Source: CAYNYM01 sp049366815
GTDB lineage: Bacteria > Desulfobacterota > DSM-4660 > Desulfatiglandales > HGW-15
Length of the DNA: 26,441 nt
Assembly (NCBI GenBank): GCA_049366815.1
Contig: JBMNCO010000178.1
Location: forward strand, 1-26,441
Direction: 5' to 3'
Shown: piece by piece, positions 25,084 through 26,441 of the stretch
Position numbering within the stretch: the first letter of the stretch is position 1
Layout: each line of letters begins with the position of its first letter
Notes under the pieces: model-generated
What the model was told of the DNA's origin: nothing
The model's database searches: none
The model's input: only the letters and a program-made list of their open reading frames with translations
Translations under genes and position numbers: made by a program

Positions 25084-25394
25084 TTATTGATTTCCAAAAA
25101 CGATGGGATAGGGTCAGGGGCGTTATACGGAATGTTATCGTTATGGGTGTCTTTCCGGCTGTAATTATCATAATAGGAGAGGTTGGAATATAAATCGGAG
25201 TCGTGCCGGCCGTCGCAGGGCTTGCCGAAAAAGTCTTCGGCGGCAACGACTGAGTCAAAATGATTTATAATGACAACGTATCGATTTAAGGGTATATAAA
25301 AAAACTTTGTTTTTCAGCCTTTTCCGGGGAGACAATTCAGAAAAAGTTTCTTTGTCCCGCTCTGTCCCTTACTTTTTAGAGAATACCGAAAAAT
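25084..25394. other. Intergenic region with an interrupted hydrophobic reading frame
   Basis: 311 bp. One plus-strand frame reads FQKRWDRVRGVIRNVIVMGV then FPAVIIIIGEVGI, a TAA at 25191, and continues IGVVPAVAGLAEKVFGGND to TGA at 25251. This looks like a small membrane protein split by a stop, but no good start or ribosome site is present. AT-rich sequence after 25255 probably contains the promoter of the TPM-domain gene. Confidence 0.4.
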
Positions 25395-26195
25395 ATGATC
25401 ATGAAAGAATGCCGAAAAGCTTCGATTGTTGTTGCCTGTGTCTCGATTCTGCTGTTTATAGGGGTGGCGGGCATCCTCTTTGCCGAACGCCCTATTCCAA
25501 AGGCCGGGGGCCTTGTCAATGATTTCGCCGACGTGATTCCGGCCTCCCATGAGCAGAAAATTGCGGCCATTACCGCGGAGCTGCTCCAGAAAACCGATGT
25601 GCCTGTGGTGGTTGTGACCATGCCCGACATCGGCGGCGCCGAATACAACGACTATGCGAGTCGATTGTATCAGGCCTGGGGTATCGGCGGAAAGGGTGTG
25701 GACAAGGGTGTGTTGATCTTTGTGACCGTCAAGGAGAGGAAGATGCGGATTGAAACCGGCTATGGCGTCGAGGGGATCCTGCCGGACGGCCTGGTCGGCG
25801 AAATCAGAGATCAGTACATCATCCCCTATCTCAAGAAGGACCGGTATGGTGAGGGCCTGCTTTATGGGACCGCCGTTGTGGCCCGGATCATCGCAAAGGA
25901 TGCCGGGGTCGAGTTGACCGGACAGGTTCAGGTCAAGGCTCCGGAGAAAAAAGGGTCGAAATTTGGATTTCTGCCCTTTATTATCCTCTTGCTGATCTTA
26001 ATGAGGTTTGGATCGAAAGGCCGTGGTGGGTCGTGGCTTTTCTTCCTGCCATTGCTCATGGGCCGTGGGGGCAGGTCTCACGGTTCAAGATATGGCGGCG
26101 GCGGTTTCGGCGGGAGCTTCGGCGGCTTCGGAGGCGGCTTCGGCGGCTTTGGCGGTGGTATGAGCGGCGGCGGCGGGGCAGGGGGAGGCTTTTAA
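25395..26195 (+). CDS. TPM-domain (YgcG/DUF477-like) exported membrane protein with Gly-rich tail
   Basis: 266 aa. Residues 1-30 are a signal peptide (ASIVVACVSILLFIGVAGIL). The TPM domain spans about 38-165 with its hallmarks: GGLVNDFADVIPASHEQKI, VPVVVVTMPDI, WGIGGKGVDKGVLIFVTVKE, RKMRIETGYGVEGILPDGL and the closing YGEGLLYGTAVVARII. A transmembrane helix (FLPFIILLLILMRFG) follows. The tail is almost only Gly, Phe and Ser (FGGSFGGFGGGFGGFGGG). YgcG-like proteins often pair with lemA and act at the cell envelope; no lemA is in view, though the window ends 246 bp on. Two ATGs (25395, 25401) are possible starts. Confidence 0.9.
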   Translation: MIMKECRKASIVVACVSILLFIGVAGILFAERPIPKAGGLVNDFADVIPASHEQKIAAITAELLQKTDVPVVVVTMPDIGGAEYNDYASRLYQAWGIGGKGVDKGVLIFVTVKERKMRIETGYGVEGILPDGLVGEIRDQYIIPYLKKDRYGEGLLYGTAVVARIIAKDAGVELTGQVQVKAPEKKGSKFGFLPFIILLLILMRFGSKGRGGSWLFFLPLLMGRGGRSHGSRYGGGGFGGSFGGFGGGFGGFGGGMSGGGGAGGGF

Positions 26196-26441
26196 CGATT
26201 CGGTTGGAAAACAGAGGAATCTTGTCAAAGTGTATGCGTCCAGCCGTTTTAAAAAGTGCAGCAACTTGGGCTATGATCCCTCCGTAACAGGGGGTTTTCA
26301 AAAACCTAAAGTGTTCCGGCAAATAAAGTTTTGATAACATTTTAGCCCTTTGAAAAATTCGAAAGGAAATCATGCACCCTTTCTTGCGTTCCGAAGCTCC
26401 CGGACTGGTCTTTTTTGCGATTTATCCATGGGGGAATTCCG
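26196..26441. other. Window end, no feature identified
   Basis: No gene start, RNA gene or clear terminator is visible. Open frames here are antisense to the Gly-rich tail or have no ribosome site. Confidence 0.4.

Overview
The window looks like a chromosomal segment of a Gram-negative anaerobe, most likely a deltaproteobacterium (Desulfobacterota). The pointers are a sigma-54 activator next to sigma-54 promoters, an outer-membrane porin, an RND efflux operon, an Old-Yellow-Enzyme/dienoyl-CoA-reductase-type Fe-S flavoprotein and IS4/IS200 debris. The lineage is inferred from the gene mix; no rRNA is present.

Left part (1-6.6 kb): a minus-strand efflux operon of a small protein, a lipoprotein membrane-fusion protein and an RND pump that runs off the left edge. 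Next come two dead insertion sequences: an IS200-type tnpA remnant and an IS4-type transposase with two frameshifts. A plus-strand pair of overlapping genes follows, an LPS-kinase-like protein and an isoprenylcysteine-methyltransferase-like membrane protein.

Middle part (6.8-11.3 kb): a compact regulatory island. A GAF-AAA-HTH sigma-54 activator is read leftward and followed by a frameshifted IHF-alpha-like gene. Facing it are a small exported protein and a porin. Each of these two genes has its own -24/-12 promoter, a candidate IHF site at exactly the same offset, and an inverted half-site pair about 107 bp upstream of the -12 element. I consider this shared promoter plan the best-supported new observation here.

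Right-middle part (about 12-20.4 kb): an integrated, decaying, satellite-like element read leftward. It has a P4-type integrase next to a 48-nt 3' fragment of tRNA-Pro(UGG), an unknown 375-aa gene in a cargo position, an AlpA-like regulator, two replication proteins, a DnaB-type helicase, broken primase-helicase modules and a small-terminase-like protein. No capsid, portal, tail or large terminase is seen. Several genes carry nonsense or frameshift lesions.

Right part (20.4-26.4 kb): chromosomal genes. These are a GIY-YIG remnant beside the att site, a 673-aa fusion of an OYE/4Fe-4S flavoenzyme with two UspA-like domains, a divergent 684-aa FAD protein with a non-FAD C-terminal domain, and a TPM-domain (YgcG-like) membrane protein with a Gly-rich tail.
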